A stretch of DNA of 64,000 bases from Bacteroidales bacterium UBA3653 (GCA_002373505.1 DFKE01000007.1:35441-99440); one strand, 5' to 3'. Positions 25,143 to 33,187 are shown, counted from the stretch's first letter. The notes: generated from the letters alone by a model not told the origin. Numbers and translations: made by a program.

Positions 25143-25265
25143 AGGGCTATGGGGGGAAGGTAAAAAGAAAATACTTTCCCCCTATAACCCCTTTATAAAA
25201 AGAAAAAAAAATGATGATGATGTTATACTATGCAGATAGGTTCATCATCAAATAATTTAAAATTT

Positions 25266-25643
25266 ATGTCTAATGAAAAAAGCTCTTTTGATTATATGTG
25301 GGAGCTGCTTAATCCTCCGCAAGAGTTCCACAACATGCGCAGCAAGTGCGAAACGGCACTCTGGAACAACCTCTCTATCGACATGCAGCATCGTGTCTAT
25401 CGTCTCATCCGGGACAAGAAACGGCGAGGTGAAACTATCCAACCAAATCCGTGGTACGCTATCGTCAACGCACGGGATGCAGAGCCGACTAACTATAACG
25501 GTGATGGTCGCGTGGACGAACTCGCCAAGACGACAAAAATGGTCGTCGCGTGGTACAAAGAACGGGCAGGCATTTACACCCTCGAAGAAGCCCTTGCCCT
25601 TAAACTCACCATCATCCGAGAGTTTCAACCATTAAAAGATTAA
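25266..25643 (+). CDS. Uncharacterised 125-residue protein of the small-gene cluster
   Basis: The start at 25266 (MSNEKSSFDYMWEL) is preferred over 25230, whose extra residues come from low-complexity DNA. The protein is helical and charged (ALWNNLSIDMQHRVYRLIRDKKRRGE; NPWYAIVNARDAEP) with no family recognised. It is five bases from the following gene, so the two are coupled. It may be a replication- or packaging-related accessory protein, but nothing in the sequence decides this. Confidence 0.6.
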   Translation: MSNEKSSFDYMWELLNPPQEFHNMRSKCETALWNNLSIDMQHRVYRLIRDKKRRGETIQPNPWYAIVNARDAEPTNYNGDGRVDELAKTTKMVVAWYKERAGIYTLEEALALKLTIIREFQPLKD

Positions 25644-25647
25644 GACG

Positions 25648-25947
25648 ATGGATTATCCTTTATATGATGTACCGTATTTGGTACGAGAAGCGAACGATAG
25701 CTATATGTCAGCCAGTAGGCATAGGATTCGACAGTTCAACCAAGCAGTTGTAGATGACTACTTCATAGCACGGGATAAGGGTGTTTCGGCTAGTGAAGCA
25801 CAACGCCAAACGGCGGAGAAACATCAAATCAAGCCCAAACGGTTGCGAATCATCCTGGTATGGTTCTATCGAGAGGCTAAAAATCGACAAAAATACGATT
25901 TTCTGGAAAAATTTTCACCAGACAAGGAACACATTAGTTGGTTTTGA
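25648..25947 (+). CDS. Uncharacterised 99-residue protein of the small-gene cluster
   Basis: The protein is helical and basic in its second half (SEAQRQTAEKHQIKPKRLRIIL), with the rhythm of a helix-turn-helix-like segment. No family is recognised. The end of the gene overlaps a promoter-like -7 box (TATCTTTG, 25951-25958) for the next unit. Confidence 0.55.
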   Translation: MDYPLYDVPYLVREANDSYMSASRHRIRQFNQAVVDDYFIARDKGVSASEAQRQTAEKHQIKPKRLRIILVWFYREAKNRQKYDFLEKFSPDKEHISWF

Positions 25948-25950
25948 TAG

Positions 25951-26225
25951 TATCTTTGCACTCGCTTACGTTAAGGTTCGTTACGATTCGCGACCGCGTC
26001 GCTCAATGGAAACTCGCCTTACGCTACGCTCTCCCCACGGGACGCACCATGTTAGCGCCCCGCGGGGGGCCCCGAAAGGGAAGAAAAAGGTCCGCTGTTT
26101 TTCGTGAATGAGTCGTAAATGAGTCGTGAATGAGTCGTGAATGAGTCGCGCACACTTTAGGAAGCTTGTATCTTTTTTACAAAAAAACAAGCAAAATAAA
26201 TACAAGCTATTAACAAACTGAATCA
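25951..26225 (+). promoter_or_regulatory. Promoter-like -7 box and long leader with tandem repeat
   Basis: TATCTTTG at 25951-25958 begins a leader of about 265 bases. It contains a G+C-rich palindromic run (GCGCCCCGCGGGGGGC, 26056-26071), four near-copies of the 11-base unit GTGAATGAGTC (26103-26149), and an inverted repeat GCTTGT/ACAAGC (26164-26193). No frame in it is convincing. Confidence 0.45.
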
Positions 26226-26426
26226 ATGGCAAAAGCAAGAATACCACCATCAAAGAGTTGGGATGAAGTAGCGGCAGCGTTGCGGGAGATGGGCATCACG
26301 TTGGACCGGCACCGGTTGCCTGACGGTAGTTTCCGAGCCTATGTCCGCAAAGATCACAAGGAGCGCTTCTTGAGCCAACTACAAACAATTAACGAAAGGA
26401 GAAAACATGAAACCAGGAACCATTAA
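26226..26426 (+). CDS. Uncharacterised 66-residue basic protein
   Basis: The protein is short, basic and soluble (WDEVAAALREMGITLDRH, RAYVRKDHKERFL). No family is recognised. It overlaps the next small gene by 20 bases, a compact arrangement typical of phage-like clusters. Confidence 0.5.
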   Translation: MAKARIPPSKSWDEVAAALREMGITLDRHRLPDGSFRAYVRKDHKERFLSQLQTINERRKHETRNH

Positions 26427-26616
26427 AGTCATCAAGATCATCGTATCGGTGCTGATTGCAGCGTTAACGGCACTCGGTGCGGCAATCGGTCTGAACAGTT
26501 GTAACGTGGTACGAACGATCAGTAACAAGAGCGAGTTCTACCAACGCGGTGACACGTCTGTCATGATCCAGACCAAGACGACCGAGAGCTACGATGCGAG
26601 CAAGAAATTTTATTAA
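26407..26616 (+). CDS. Small single-pass membrane or lipoprotein, smalltalk-like
   Basis: The 69-residue protein has one hydrophobic segment (IIVSVLIAALTALGAAIG) ending in a lipobox-like GLNSC. The segment resembles the Bacteroidota smalltalk peptides (about 30 residues) that end at LGVTSC-type sequences and sit in small-gene clusters near HU and amidase genes. Here an extra 36-residue polar tail follows. It overlaps the preceding gene. Role unknown. Confidence 0.55.
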   Translation: MKPGTIKVIKIIVSVLIAALTALGAAIGLNSCNVVRTISNKSEFYQRGDTSVMIQTKTTESYDASKKFY

Positions 26617-27188
26617 CCGAAAACGCGCCTTCGGCTTTTAGAAAACCGCTGGCAGGGGGAGAGAAAATAAACCCAGATAAACCCTGCTCTATGCGACAAC
26701 TAGGAATAACGGCCTACGCGGCCTTGAGCGTAAACATCCATATGCTTGCTTATGAGCAAGCTCCTAGACAACCATATGCCTGTTTCCTCTCACAACTAAG
26801 GTTGTGTTCATTCCAAGTCATCACACAGAGCAGCGATAAACATAAAAAAGTTTTATTGTTTTTTTCTGCCAGCGTTAGAAAACAAAAGAAAACAGTTTTC
26901 GGCCGTTTTCTAAGAGCGGTAGCGAGTTTTCTAGAAGGCGGTTCGAACGGCTTTCAGCCGGACAGAGGAAGATTATTAAGCGGCGTATCATGCTGGCATG
27001 AATACGCAATTAAGAAGATTACGCTCAGGCCGCGTAGGCCGAAACCGCCGCGTTTTCGATTAACTAACAAACGCCGCAGGTACACGGCGGAAAAGAAAGT
27101 ACCGACAAATCTACTTACTCACTTTTAAACCCCTCCCACGGCGTGGAGGGCCGAGGTGCAATACTTCGGCAGAAAACGCCGAACAATT
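26617..27188 (+). ncRNA. Candidate large structured non-coding RNA
   Basis: This 570-base stretch between two small genes is dense in perfect short stems: GCTTGC/GCAAGC (26748-26765), CACAAC/GTTGTG (26801-26816), TAGAAAAC/GTTTTCTA (26876-26912), CGGCT/AGCCG (26948-26960), TCATG/CATGA (26988-27001), GGCC/GGCC (27031-27043) and CCTCC-ACG/CGT-GGAGG (27132-27149). An open frame at 26691-27128 has no protein-like composition. The stem density suggests a structured RNA or a very long structured leader for the 27189 gene. No known RNA class is recognised. Confidence 0.4.
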
Positions 27189-27578
27189 ATGGCAATAGTA
27201 AAATGGATGAAAGGAATCGAGTTTGTATCAGGTCTGCTGAGCAAACGTCCGAAGAAAGGTGCTCCTCACAGCGAGCACAGTAACGCACTCTTGGCTACCC
27301 ACCGTGTGGCACCGACGTCCAACCCGGACTGCACGCGTATCTACGCCGTAGGCGAGTACAGCCGCAGCACGCAGCCCTCTGCCAAAGAGTTGGCGCTCCG
27401 TGAGCGCTTCACCGAGGTGCGCGCGATGGTAGCAAGCCGCCGCAAGGATCTGAACAAGATCTCCCAGGACCAGCTGGACTTCATCGCCCAGAAGGACCTC
27501 GCCACCGGCAAAAAGACCATGACTGCGTACCTGTGGAAAGTGTGCGGCGAGGAGTACGACGCGGCGCACAACGGTTAA
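27189..27578 (+). CDS. Uncharacterised 129-residue protein
   Basis: The start at 27189 (MAIVKWMKGIEFVSGLL) avoids an upstream extension that runs through structured DNA. The central part is disordered-looking (RPKKGAPHSEHSNAL), followed by a helical part (SAKELALRERFTEVRAMVASRRKDLNKI). No family is recognised. It is the last gene of the small-gene cluster and is followed by G+C-rich inverted repeats and a terminator. Confidence 0.55.
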   Translation: MAIVKWMKGIEFVSGLLSKRPKKGAPHSEHSNALLATHRVAPTSNPDCTRIYAVGEYSRSTQPSAKELALRERFTEVRAMVASRRKDLNKISQDQLDFIAQKDLATGKKTMTAYLWKVCGEEYDAAHNG

Positions 27579-27678
27579 GCGCAAGCGGGGCTTGCTGTTG
27601 AGCGAGCTCCGCTCTGTGTAGCGCTTCGCTGTTTAACCGCGCAGCACTCAACAGCGACCAAAGGTCGCGCTGCACCAA

Positions 27679-27710
27679 GAAAAATCGTCCCTCGGGGCGA
27701 TTTTTCTCTT
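27679..27710 (+). terminator. Intrinsic terminator closing the small-gene cluster
   Basis: GAAAAATCG-t-CCC-TC-GGG-g-CGATTTTTC followed by TCTTTTTA. Confidence 0.93.
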
Positions 27711-27714
27711 TTTA

Positions 27715-27746
27715 TTTGCGTATGTGCAATTTTTGTTGTACCTTTG
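27715..27746 (+). promoter_or_regulatory. Promoter without an obvious gene
   Basis: TTTG 27715-27718 and TACCTTTG 27739-27746, 20-base spacer, directly followed by the hairpin TTGCACG/CGTGCAA (27745-27763). No convincing gene follows before 28120. Confidence 0.6.
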
Positions 27747-28120
27747 CACGCAAAACGTGCAAGAATGAGGAAGTTTTCACTTCCACTCGCACAAAAAAAA
27801 AGTTGCTTTCAAAGTGATAGATTCGGACCCTTTTTTGACTTATATATGGAGGGGTATATAAATACAACTACAAATACGCAATTACCTAAGTGTTCGCAAT
27901 TCGCAAACGGCAAACACAACATATTAACATACACCGCAATTCCATAAAACAGCACAAATTTATGGATTATATTCCAAAAAATAATATCATTTTTCGGATT
28001 ATACTCCAAAAAGTTTGCATAATTCAAAATTCTGAAAGCCTATGACATCAAAGAAACAGCAATAGTCACTCCCGACAATTACCTTGATTGGCTAATTTAG
28101 TCCATGCCCTGTCCGCATAA
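27747..28120. other. A+T-rich gene-free stretch after a promoter
   Basis: It holds the leader hairpin, a second hairpin GGAAG/CTTCC (27769-27784), and two copies of GGATTATA(T/C)TCCAAAAA (27963-27979 and 27998-28014). No protein frame looks real. It could encode a small RNA or be the decayed end of the accessory region. Confidence 0.4.
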
Positions 28121-28152
28121 TAAAAGCGAGCCGCCCGGAAAGGCGGCTCGCT
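28120..28152 (-). terminator. Terminator of the methylmalonyl-CoA mutase operon
   Basis: AGCGAGCCGCC/GGCGGCTCGCT with a 6-base loop; reading on the minus strand it is followed by TTTTATTA. Its position just after the displaced mutB tail suggests it is the native operon end. Confidence 0.85.
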
Positions 28153-28181
28153 CTTTAATAAGCCATACATGGCTGATGCGA

Positions 28182-28316
28182 TTACTCGTTCATTAAAAGT
28201 TGCATTACCGTGTAGGCGGAATAAGCAACGGAGGTACCAGGACCGAAGATGGCGGCAACACCGGCTTTGTAGAGGAAGTCATAGTCCTGCGCGGGGATGA
28301 CACCACCGGCAGTGAC
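28182..28316 (-). pseudogene. Displaced 3' end of mutB (44 codons plus stop)
   Basis: Minus-strand reading gives VTAGGVIPAQDYDFLYKAG through YTVMQLLMNE then stop. Of its 44 residues, 43 equal the C-terminus of the intact MutB (Lys for one Arg; the intact protein has one more Gln). The DNA is very different: nearly every codon is a different synonym. This copy uses the C-ending codons seen in the body of mutB (GTC, ATC, GAC, TTC, CTC, GCC), so it looks like the original end of the gene, cut off from its 5' part. It has no start of its own. Confidence 0.85.
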
Positions 28317-28419
28317 CTCGTCGGAAGCGGCGATCCATGACTTCGTTACATACGTAACTCGTGTAATGGTCGCGCTCCCTCCTCTCCCCACAAATTAAAA
28401 TTTGCGGGGACCCCGATGG
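28317..28419. other. Short insert between displaced and present mutB ends
   Basis: 103 bases with a 12-base inverted repeat with one mismatch (28385-28396/28399-28410, TCCCCaCAAATT and its partner) and a smaller one GTTAC-ATAC-GTAAC (28346-28359). There is no gene. Together with the 138-base recoded tail it marks an inserted segment of about 240 bases. Confidence 0.6.
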
Positions 28420-30564
28420 TTACTGCTCATTCATCAGTAGCTGCATTACTGTGTATGCACTATAAGCTACTGATGTTCCAGGCCCAAATATCGCCGCAAC
28501 ACCTGCCCGATACAAGAAATCGTAATCTTGGGCAGGTATTACTCCGCCCGCAGTAACCATTATGTCAGGACGGCCGAGTTTCTTAAGTTCCTCGATCACC
28601 TGCGGGATGAGGGTCTTGTGACCTGCTGCAAGCGAGGAGACACCCAGTACATGGACATCGTTCTCCACTGCCTGCTTGGCTGCCTCTGCCGGGGTCTGGA
28701 ACAACGGTCCCATATCGACATCGAAGCCGCAGTCGGCATAACCGGTTGCTACTACTTTGGCACCACGATCGTGACCATCCTGGCCCATCTTAGCGATCAT
28801 GATACGCGGTTGACGGCCTTCTTTCTTAGCGAAGGCAGCGGTGAGAGCCTGAGCCTTCTCGAAGTACTCGTCTCCCTTGGTTCCTGAAGCGTACACGCCT
28901 GAAATAGTTCTGATAGTTGCTTTATAACGTCCAACGACTTTCTCGCACGCGTCGGAGATCTCTCCGAGTGAAGCGCGGAGACCCGCAGCCTTGACAGCCA
29001 GCGCCAAGAGGTTCTCACCCTTGCCGCCGTCAGCCCATTTCTGTACGGACTCGGTGATCTCAGCCAAAGCCTCCTGCACGGCCTTCTCGTCGCGGTTAGC
29101 ACGGAGTTCAGCCAGACGGGCTACCTGCTGCTCACGAACGGCGGTGTTGTCAATCTCAAGGATATCAATCGGGTCTTCGTGCTCGAGACGATACTCGTTG
29201 ATACCGATGATCTTCTGTTTGCCGGAGTCGATACGCGCCTGAGTACGCGCGGCGGCTTCCTCAATACGCATCTTAGGAATACCGGTCTCGATAGCAGCTG
29301 CCATACCGCCGAGTTTCTCAATCTCCTGGATATGAGCCCACGCTTTCTCCATGAGTTCCTGGGTGAGCGACTCTACGTAGTACGAACCGCCCCACGGGTC
29401 GATCTCCTTGCAGATCTTGGTCTCCTCCTGGATGTATATCTGGGTGTTACGTGCGATACGAGCGGAGAAATCGGTCGGTAGTGCGATAGCCTCGTCGAGT
29501 GCGTTGGTGTGGAGCGACTGGGTGTGACCGAGTGCAGCTCCCATCGCCTCGATACAGGTACGACCGACGTTGTTGAACGGGTCCTGCTCGGTGAGCGACC
29601 AACCGGAGGTCTGACAGTGCGTACGGAGCGCCATGGATTTCGGGTTCTTGGCACCGAAAGACTTCACGATCTTCGCCCAGAGCATACGTCCTGCACGCAT
29701 CTTGGCGATCTCCATGAAATGGTTCATACCGATCGCCCAGAAGAAGGAGAGACGCGGTGCGAAAGTGTCCACATCCATGCCGGCGTTGACACCTGCGCGG
29801 AGGTACTCCATACCGTCGGCAAGGGTGTAAGCCAACTCGATATCTGCCGTGGCACCGGCTTCCTGCATGTGATAACCGGAGATGGAGATGGAGTTGAATT
29901 TCGGCATGTTCTGCGAGGTATATTCGAAGATATCGGCGATGATCTTCATGGAGAATTTCGGCGGGTAGATATAGGTGTTACGCACCATGAACTCCTTGAG
30001 GATATCGTTCTGGATGGTACCTGCCATCTCCTCGAGTTTGGCACCCTGCTCGAGTCCGGCGTTGATATAGAACGCGAGGATCGGCAGCACGGCGCCGTTC
30101 ATGGTCATGGAGACGGACATCTTGTTCAGAGGAATACCTGCGAAGAGGACTTTCATATCCTCCAACGAGCAGATAGACACACCGGCTTTTCCGACATCAC
30201 CTACGACACGCATGTTATCGGCGTTGTAGCCGCGGTGGGTAGGCAGGTCGAAGGCTACGGACAGACCTTTCTGACCGGAAGCGAGGTTACGGCGGTAGAA
30301 AGCGTTAGACTCCTCTGCGGTGGAGAATCCGGCGTACTGACGGATGGTCCAAGGACGCAGCGGATACATGGCGCTATACGGGCCACGGAGGAACGGCGGG
30401 ATACCGGACACGTAGTCGAGGTGCTCCATGCCTTTGAGGTCCTCTTTGGTATAAATAGGCTTGACGTCGATGAGTTCCGGCGTCTGCCAGTCGGCGGTGT
30501 TCGGGCCAACTACTTTGCTGGCCGAAACCTGTGTAATGTCAATATCTTTAAAATTCGGCTTCAT
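28420..30564 (-). CDS. mutB: Methylmalonyl-CoA mutase, large (catalytic, B12-binding) subunit
   Basis: The 714-residue subunit has the TIM-barrel acyl-CoA mutase domain (IPPFLRGPYSAMYPLRPWTIRQYAGF near residue 60) and the C-terminal cobalamin domain with the DxHxxG motif KMGQDGHDRGAKV, a Rossmann-like VLGVSSLAAGH and VTAGGVIP. With MutA it interconverts succinyl-CoA and (R)-methylmalonyl-CoA in propionate formation. It lies downstream of mutA in one operon with a GxxExxY gene between. The last 45 codons (28420-28557) have a codon choice unlike the rest of the gene and appear to be a foreign replacement; the protein sequence is normal. Confidence 0.97.
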   Translation of the reverse strand: MKPNFKDIDITQVSASKVVGPNTADWQTPELIDVKPIYTKEDLKGMEHLDYVSGIPPFLRGPYSAMYPLRPWTIRQYAGFSTAEESNAFYRRNLASGQKGLSVAFDLPTHRGYNADNMRVVGDVGKAGVSICSLEDMKVLFAGIPLNKMSVSMTMNGAVLPILAFYINAGLEQGAKLEEMAGTIQNDILKEFMVRNTYIYPPKFSMKIIADIFEYTSQNMPKFNSISISGYHMQEAGATADIELAYTLADGMEYLRAGVNAGMDVDTFAPRLSFFWAIGMNHFMEIAKMRAGRMLWAKIVKSFGAKNPKSMALRTHCQTSGWSLTEQDPFNNVGRTCIEAMGAALGHTQSLHTNALDEAIALPTDFSARIARNTQIYIQEETKICKEIDPWGGSYYVESLTQELMEKAWAHIQEIEKLGGMAAAIETGIPKMRIEEAAARTQARIDSGKQKIIGINEYRLEHEDPIDILEIDNTAVREQQVARLAELRANRDEKAVQEALAEITESVQKWADGGKGENLLALAVKAAGLRASLGEISDACEKVVGRYKATIRTISGVYASGTKGDEYFEKAQALTAAFAKKEGRQPRIMIAKMGQDGHDRGAKVVATGYADCGFDVDMGPLFQTPAEAAKQAVENDVHVLGVSSLAAGHKTLIPQVIEELKKLGRPDIMVTAGGVIPAQDYDFLYRAGVAAIFGPGTSVAYSAYTVMQLLMNEQ

Positions 30565-30577
30565 AATTGTATATATT

Positions 30578-30650
30578 TTTAACGGCGAATTATGCGAATT
30601 AAACTAATTATTTTAACGGCGAATTATGCGAATTGAGCTAATTATTTTAT
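30578..30650 (-). repeat. ACGGCGAATTATGCGAATT repeats between mutB and the GxxExxY gene
   Basis: Two near-copies of AACGGCGAATTATGCGAATT(A/G)A(A/G)CTAATTATTT. The same words flank the other side of the GxxExxY gene. Confidence 0.88.
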
Positions 30651-31042
30651 TCTTGCCATTTTAAGGAACAGGGTATGCGTTTGCACTCTAATGACATATT
30701 GCCAAAATTAAGAAGAAGTCCCAGTTGGTATCCACTTGTTTTTAGGTAATTATATACCTGTGCATAGTGTTCATCCAAGATTTCTGAAACAGCCTTCAAC
30801 TCAACAATAATTTTATCATAGCAAACAAAATCAGCTCGGAATTCTTTCGGTAAAACTATATCTTTATAGTTGACTTTGAGTACTTTCTCCCTTTCATAAG
30901 GAATACCGCGCAACTGAAATTCATATTCAAGAGCATCTTGATATACGGGTTCTGTAAAACCACAACCAAGTTCCTTGTGAACTTCGATTGCCGCACCTAC
31001 AATCTTATAGGTCTCATCCTTATACAATAACTGATTTTCCAT
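30647..31042 (-). CDS. GxxExxY family protein (PD-(D/E)xK-like fold)
   Basis: The 131-residue protein shows the family signature GCGFTEPVYQDALEYEF (the GxxExxY block at residues 27-33) and the nuclease-like core ADFVCYDKIIVELKAV, in which Asp and the ExK pair correspond to PD-(D/E)xK catalytic residues. Function is not established for the family. It is A+T-richer than mutA and mutB, interrupts their operon and is flanked on both sides by the same short repeat words, which together suggest insertion as a cassette. Confidence 0.9.
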   Translation of the reverse strand: MENQLLYKDETYKIVGAAIEVHKELGCGFTEPVYQDALEYEFQLRGIPYEREKVLKVNYKDIVLPKEFRADFVCYDKIIVELKAVSEILDEHYAQVYNYLKTSGYQLGLLLNFGNMSLECKRIPCSLKWQE

Positions 31043-31057
31043 ATTGTCCTAAACGGC

Positions 31058-31165
31058 GAATTTGGCTTTATTAACGGCGAATTACGCTAATTGTGCTAAT
31101 TAAAATTCGCTTAATTCGTTTAATTAGCCGTTTTTATTAATTCGTTTTATTCGCTAAATTAGCCG
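31058..31165 (-). repeat. ACGGCGAATT / AATTAGCCGTT repeats between the GxxExxY gene and mutA
   Basis: Several direct and inverted copies of AACGGCGAATTA and TAATTAGCCGTT words fill the gap. They match the array on the other side of the GxxExxY gene (30578-30650). Confidence 0.85.
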
Positions 31166-33100
31166 TTATTTTGTTAGTAGTTGGTTATTTAATCCTTTGA
31201 GGGTTTCGAGGACGTTGCAACGAACGTGGATGAAGTTCTGGATGCCGAGCTTCTGGAGGTCCTCCATGCATGCCGGAGCACCGGCAACGATGAAGATCTC
31301 TTTGGCGTTCTGGAGCTTCTTCCATGCCTTCGGCGCGAGGGTTGCGTACTCGTCATCGGACGAACAGAGGACGATGATGTCCGCTTTCGCCTTGCGGGCC
31401 GCCTTGATACCTTCGGCGATAGTAGCAAAGCCGTTGTTGTCGATGACCTTGTATCCTGCGCAGGCGAGGAAGTTACAACTGAACTGCGCACGCGCAATAC
31501 GCATAGCGAGGTTGCCGATGGTCAGCATGAACGCAACGGGCTGTTTCTTAGCAGCTTCCGTTTCGAGTCTTAACGACTCAAACTCCTCTGCCGCTCTTGC
31601 GACTGGCAAGGTGGGGAGACATGCGTCTCCTGTTTGACCGCAGCCACAGGCTGCTGTTTGAGGTTGTTTGGATGTTTTGCACGTACAGATCGAGCTGCAA
31701 GCACCGGCATCGGCTTTGATCTTCTTGCCGGCTTTCTCGGTGAAGTTCGGGAACTGGTTGGAACCGAGCAGCACCTCTTTGCGTTTGGCTACGTCGTTGA
31801 GACGCGCTTTGAGGTTTGCCGCCATGTGCTCCTGTACCTTACCCTCGGCTACCATCTGGTACATGCCGCCCTGGTCCTGGATAGCGAGGAACTGCTTCCA
31901 TGCCTCAGCAGCGATGGAGGCGGTCAGGTTCTCCAGATAATACGAACCGGCAGCGGGGTCCACGATCTTGTCGAAGTGTGCCTCCTCTTTGAGGAGCAGC
32001 TGCTGATTGCGGGCGATACGCTCGGAGAAGTCGGTCGGACGCTCGTAGGTGATGTCGAACGGCGTAACGGTGATCTCGTCCACACCTGCCAGAGCAGCAG
32101 ACATCGTCTCGGTCTGCGTGCGGAGGAGGTTCACATACGCGTCAAAAATAGTCATGTTGAAACGGCTGGTCTCGGCACTGACATTCATCTTAGCCGCATT
32201 GCGGAGAGCGGTGGTGAAGATCGGCGCTTTGTATGCCTCAACGATCTTTGCCCAGAGCAGACGCGCCGCACGGAACTTAGCCAGCTCCATGAAGTAGTTG
32301 CCGCCGATACCCATGTTGAAACGGATAGCATTGGCAGCGCGGTAGTTAGGCACACCGGCTTCGGTGAGCATCGTCATGTACTCGGCACCCCAAGCGAGGG
32401 CGTAAGCCAGTTCCTGCGTAGCATACGCGCCGGAGTTGTTGAGCACAACGCTGTTGACACCCACTACGCGGTAACCCGGCAGCGCTTTGGCGGCTTTCAC
32501 CACCTCGGCGATCTTAGCCGATACCTGCTCACGGGTCAGCGGTTTGCCTTTCACGAGCATGTTCTTGATCGGGTCCACGTTGATGGAACCTACCATGTGC
32601 TTCACATCGTAACCCATGCGGCCGTAGTAGCGCACGAGGATGTTCGCGAGTTTCGGCGCAGCGCAGGCGCAGATGGAGAAGTTGATGGCGATGCAGTCAG
32701 CGGCGATACCGTTGAGCAGCGTCTTGATGAAATGGTAGGTCAACTTCTCTTTGTCGAGACAAAAACCGAGGGAGTTGATACCCTTGTTGAGCACCTCGAG
32801 GGCTTTCTCGTTCGCCTTGCGTGCGTTCTTGCAGGCGCAGATGTTCTGACGGATAGCCCAGTCGTTGTTAGTACGCGTACCGCGGACGTAGGGGAACTGA
32901 CCGGGGGCGGAGACGGTGGTCTTGAGCCCTTTCAGGTCCTCACGGCGGTAGAACGGCTGCACGTTGAATCCTTCCGGCGTGCGCCATACCAGCTTCTTGT
33001 CGAAGTCGGCACCTTTCAGGTCAGCGATGATTTTGGCTTTCCATGTCTCAGTGGAGACCGGCGCAAAATCCGCTAACATGTTTACTTTGTTTTCTGCCAT
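31166..33100 (-). CDS. mutA: Methylmalonyl-CoA mutase, small (non-catalytic) subunit
   Basis: The 644-residue protein is the MutA partner: N-terminal KIIADLKGADFDKKLVWRTPEGFNVQPFYR, barrel domain, and a C-terminal cobalamin-like domain lacking the DxHxxG histidine, as expected for this subunit. Around residues 468-500 it carries an unusual Cys-rich stretch (CSSICTCKTSKQ, AACGCGQTGDACL) that coincides with two small palindromes in the DNA and adds roughly 25-30 residues compared with typical MutA. Further Cys clusters (NICACKNA, FSICACAAP) are also odd. It is the first gene of the operon, with a good promoter. Confidence 0.93.
   Translation of the reverse strand: MAENKVNMLADFAPVSTETWKAKIIADLKGADFDKKLVWRTPEGFNVQPFYRREDLKGLKTTVSAPGQFPYVRGTRTNNDWAIRQNICACKNARKANEKALEVLNKGINSLGFCLDKEKLTYHFIKTLLNGIAADCIAINFSICACAAPKLANILVRYYGRMGYDVKHMVGSINVDPIKNMLVKGKPLTREQVSAKIAEVVKAAKALPGYRVVGVNSVVLNNSGAYATQELAYALAWGAEYMTMLTEAGVPNYRAANAIRFNMGIGGNYFMELAKFRAARLLWAKIVEAYKAPIFTTALRNAAKMNVSAETSRFNMTIFDAYVNLLRTQTETMSAALAGVDEITVTPFDITYERPTDFSERIARNQQLLLKEEAHFDKIVDPAAGSYYLENLTASIAAEAWKQFLAIQDQGGMYQMVAEGKVQEHMAANLKARLNDVAKRKEVLLGSNQFPNFTEKAGKKIKADAGACSSICTCKTSKQPQTAACGCGQTGDACLPTLPVARAAEEFESLRLETEAAKKQPVAFMLTIGNLAMRIARAQFSCNFLACAGYKVIDNNGFATIAEGIKAARKAKADIIVLCSSDDEYATLAPKAWKKLQNAKEIFIVAGAPACMEDLQKLGIQNFIHVRCNVLETLKGLNNQLLTK
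31605..31660. repeat. Palindromic in-frame insertion in mutA
   Basis: GGAGAC-ATGC-GTCTCC-like (31616-31630) and GCAGCC-ACA-GGCTGC (31641-31655) palindromes lie together inside the Cys-rich part of the coding sequence. Confidence 0.65.
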
Positions 33101-33136
33101 GCTAATTGTGTTTTTAGATAGTATATTTAGTTTGAC

Positions 33137-33178
33137 TAGTATTCTAGTATCCTAGGGTCCTAGGAGCCTAGGATCTCA
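33137..33178 (-). repeat. CTAGGATCCTAGG-type repeats in the mutA leader
   Basis: Five staggered near-palindromes built on CTAG(G/T)(A/G)(T/C)(C/A)CTAG occur within 42 bases. The same family is found before der (55005-55038). Confidence 0.85.
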
Positions 33179-33187
33179 AAAAACGCA

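Noticed and set aside
26691..27128. 145-codon frame in the structured stretch
   Set aside because: Composition is not protein-like (Arg/Phe/Ser runs read through palindromes); treated as a possible structured RNA instead.
27744..27947. 67-codon frame after the orphan promoter
   Set aside because: Its start lies inside the hairpin at the transcript start and the frame is low in complexity; coding is not supported.
29509..30582. 357-codon open frame antisense to mutB
   Set aside because: It mirrors the codon bias of mutB; no motif or start context.
31634..33076. 480-codon open frame antisense to mutA
   Set aside because: mutA is a clear family member on the other strand; the antisense product is Arg/His/Val-rich with no motif.
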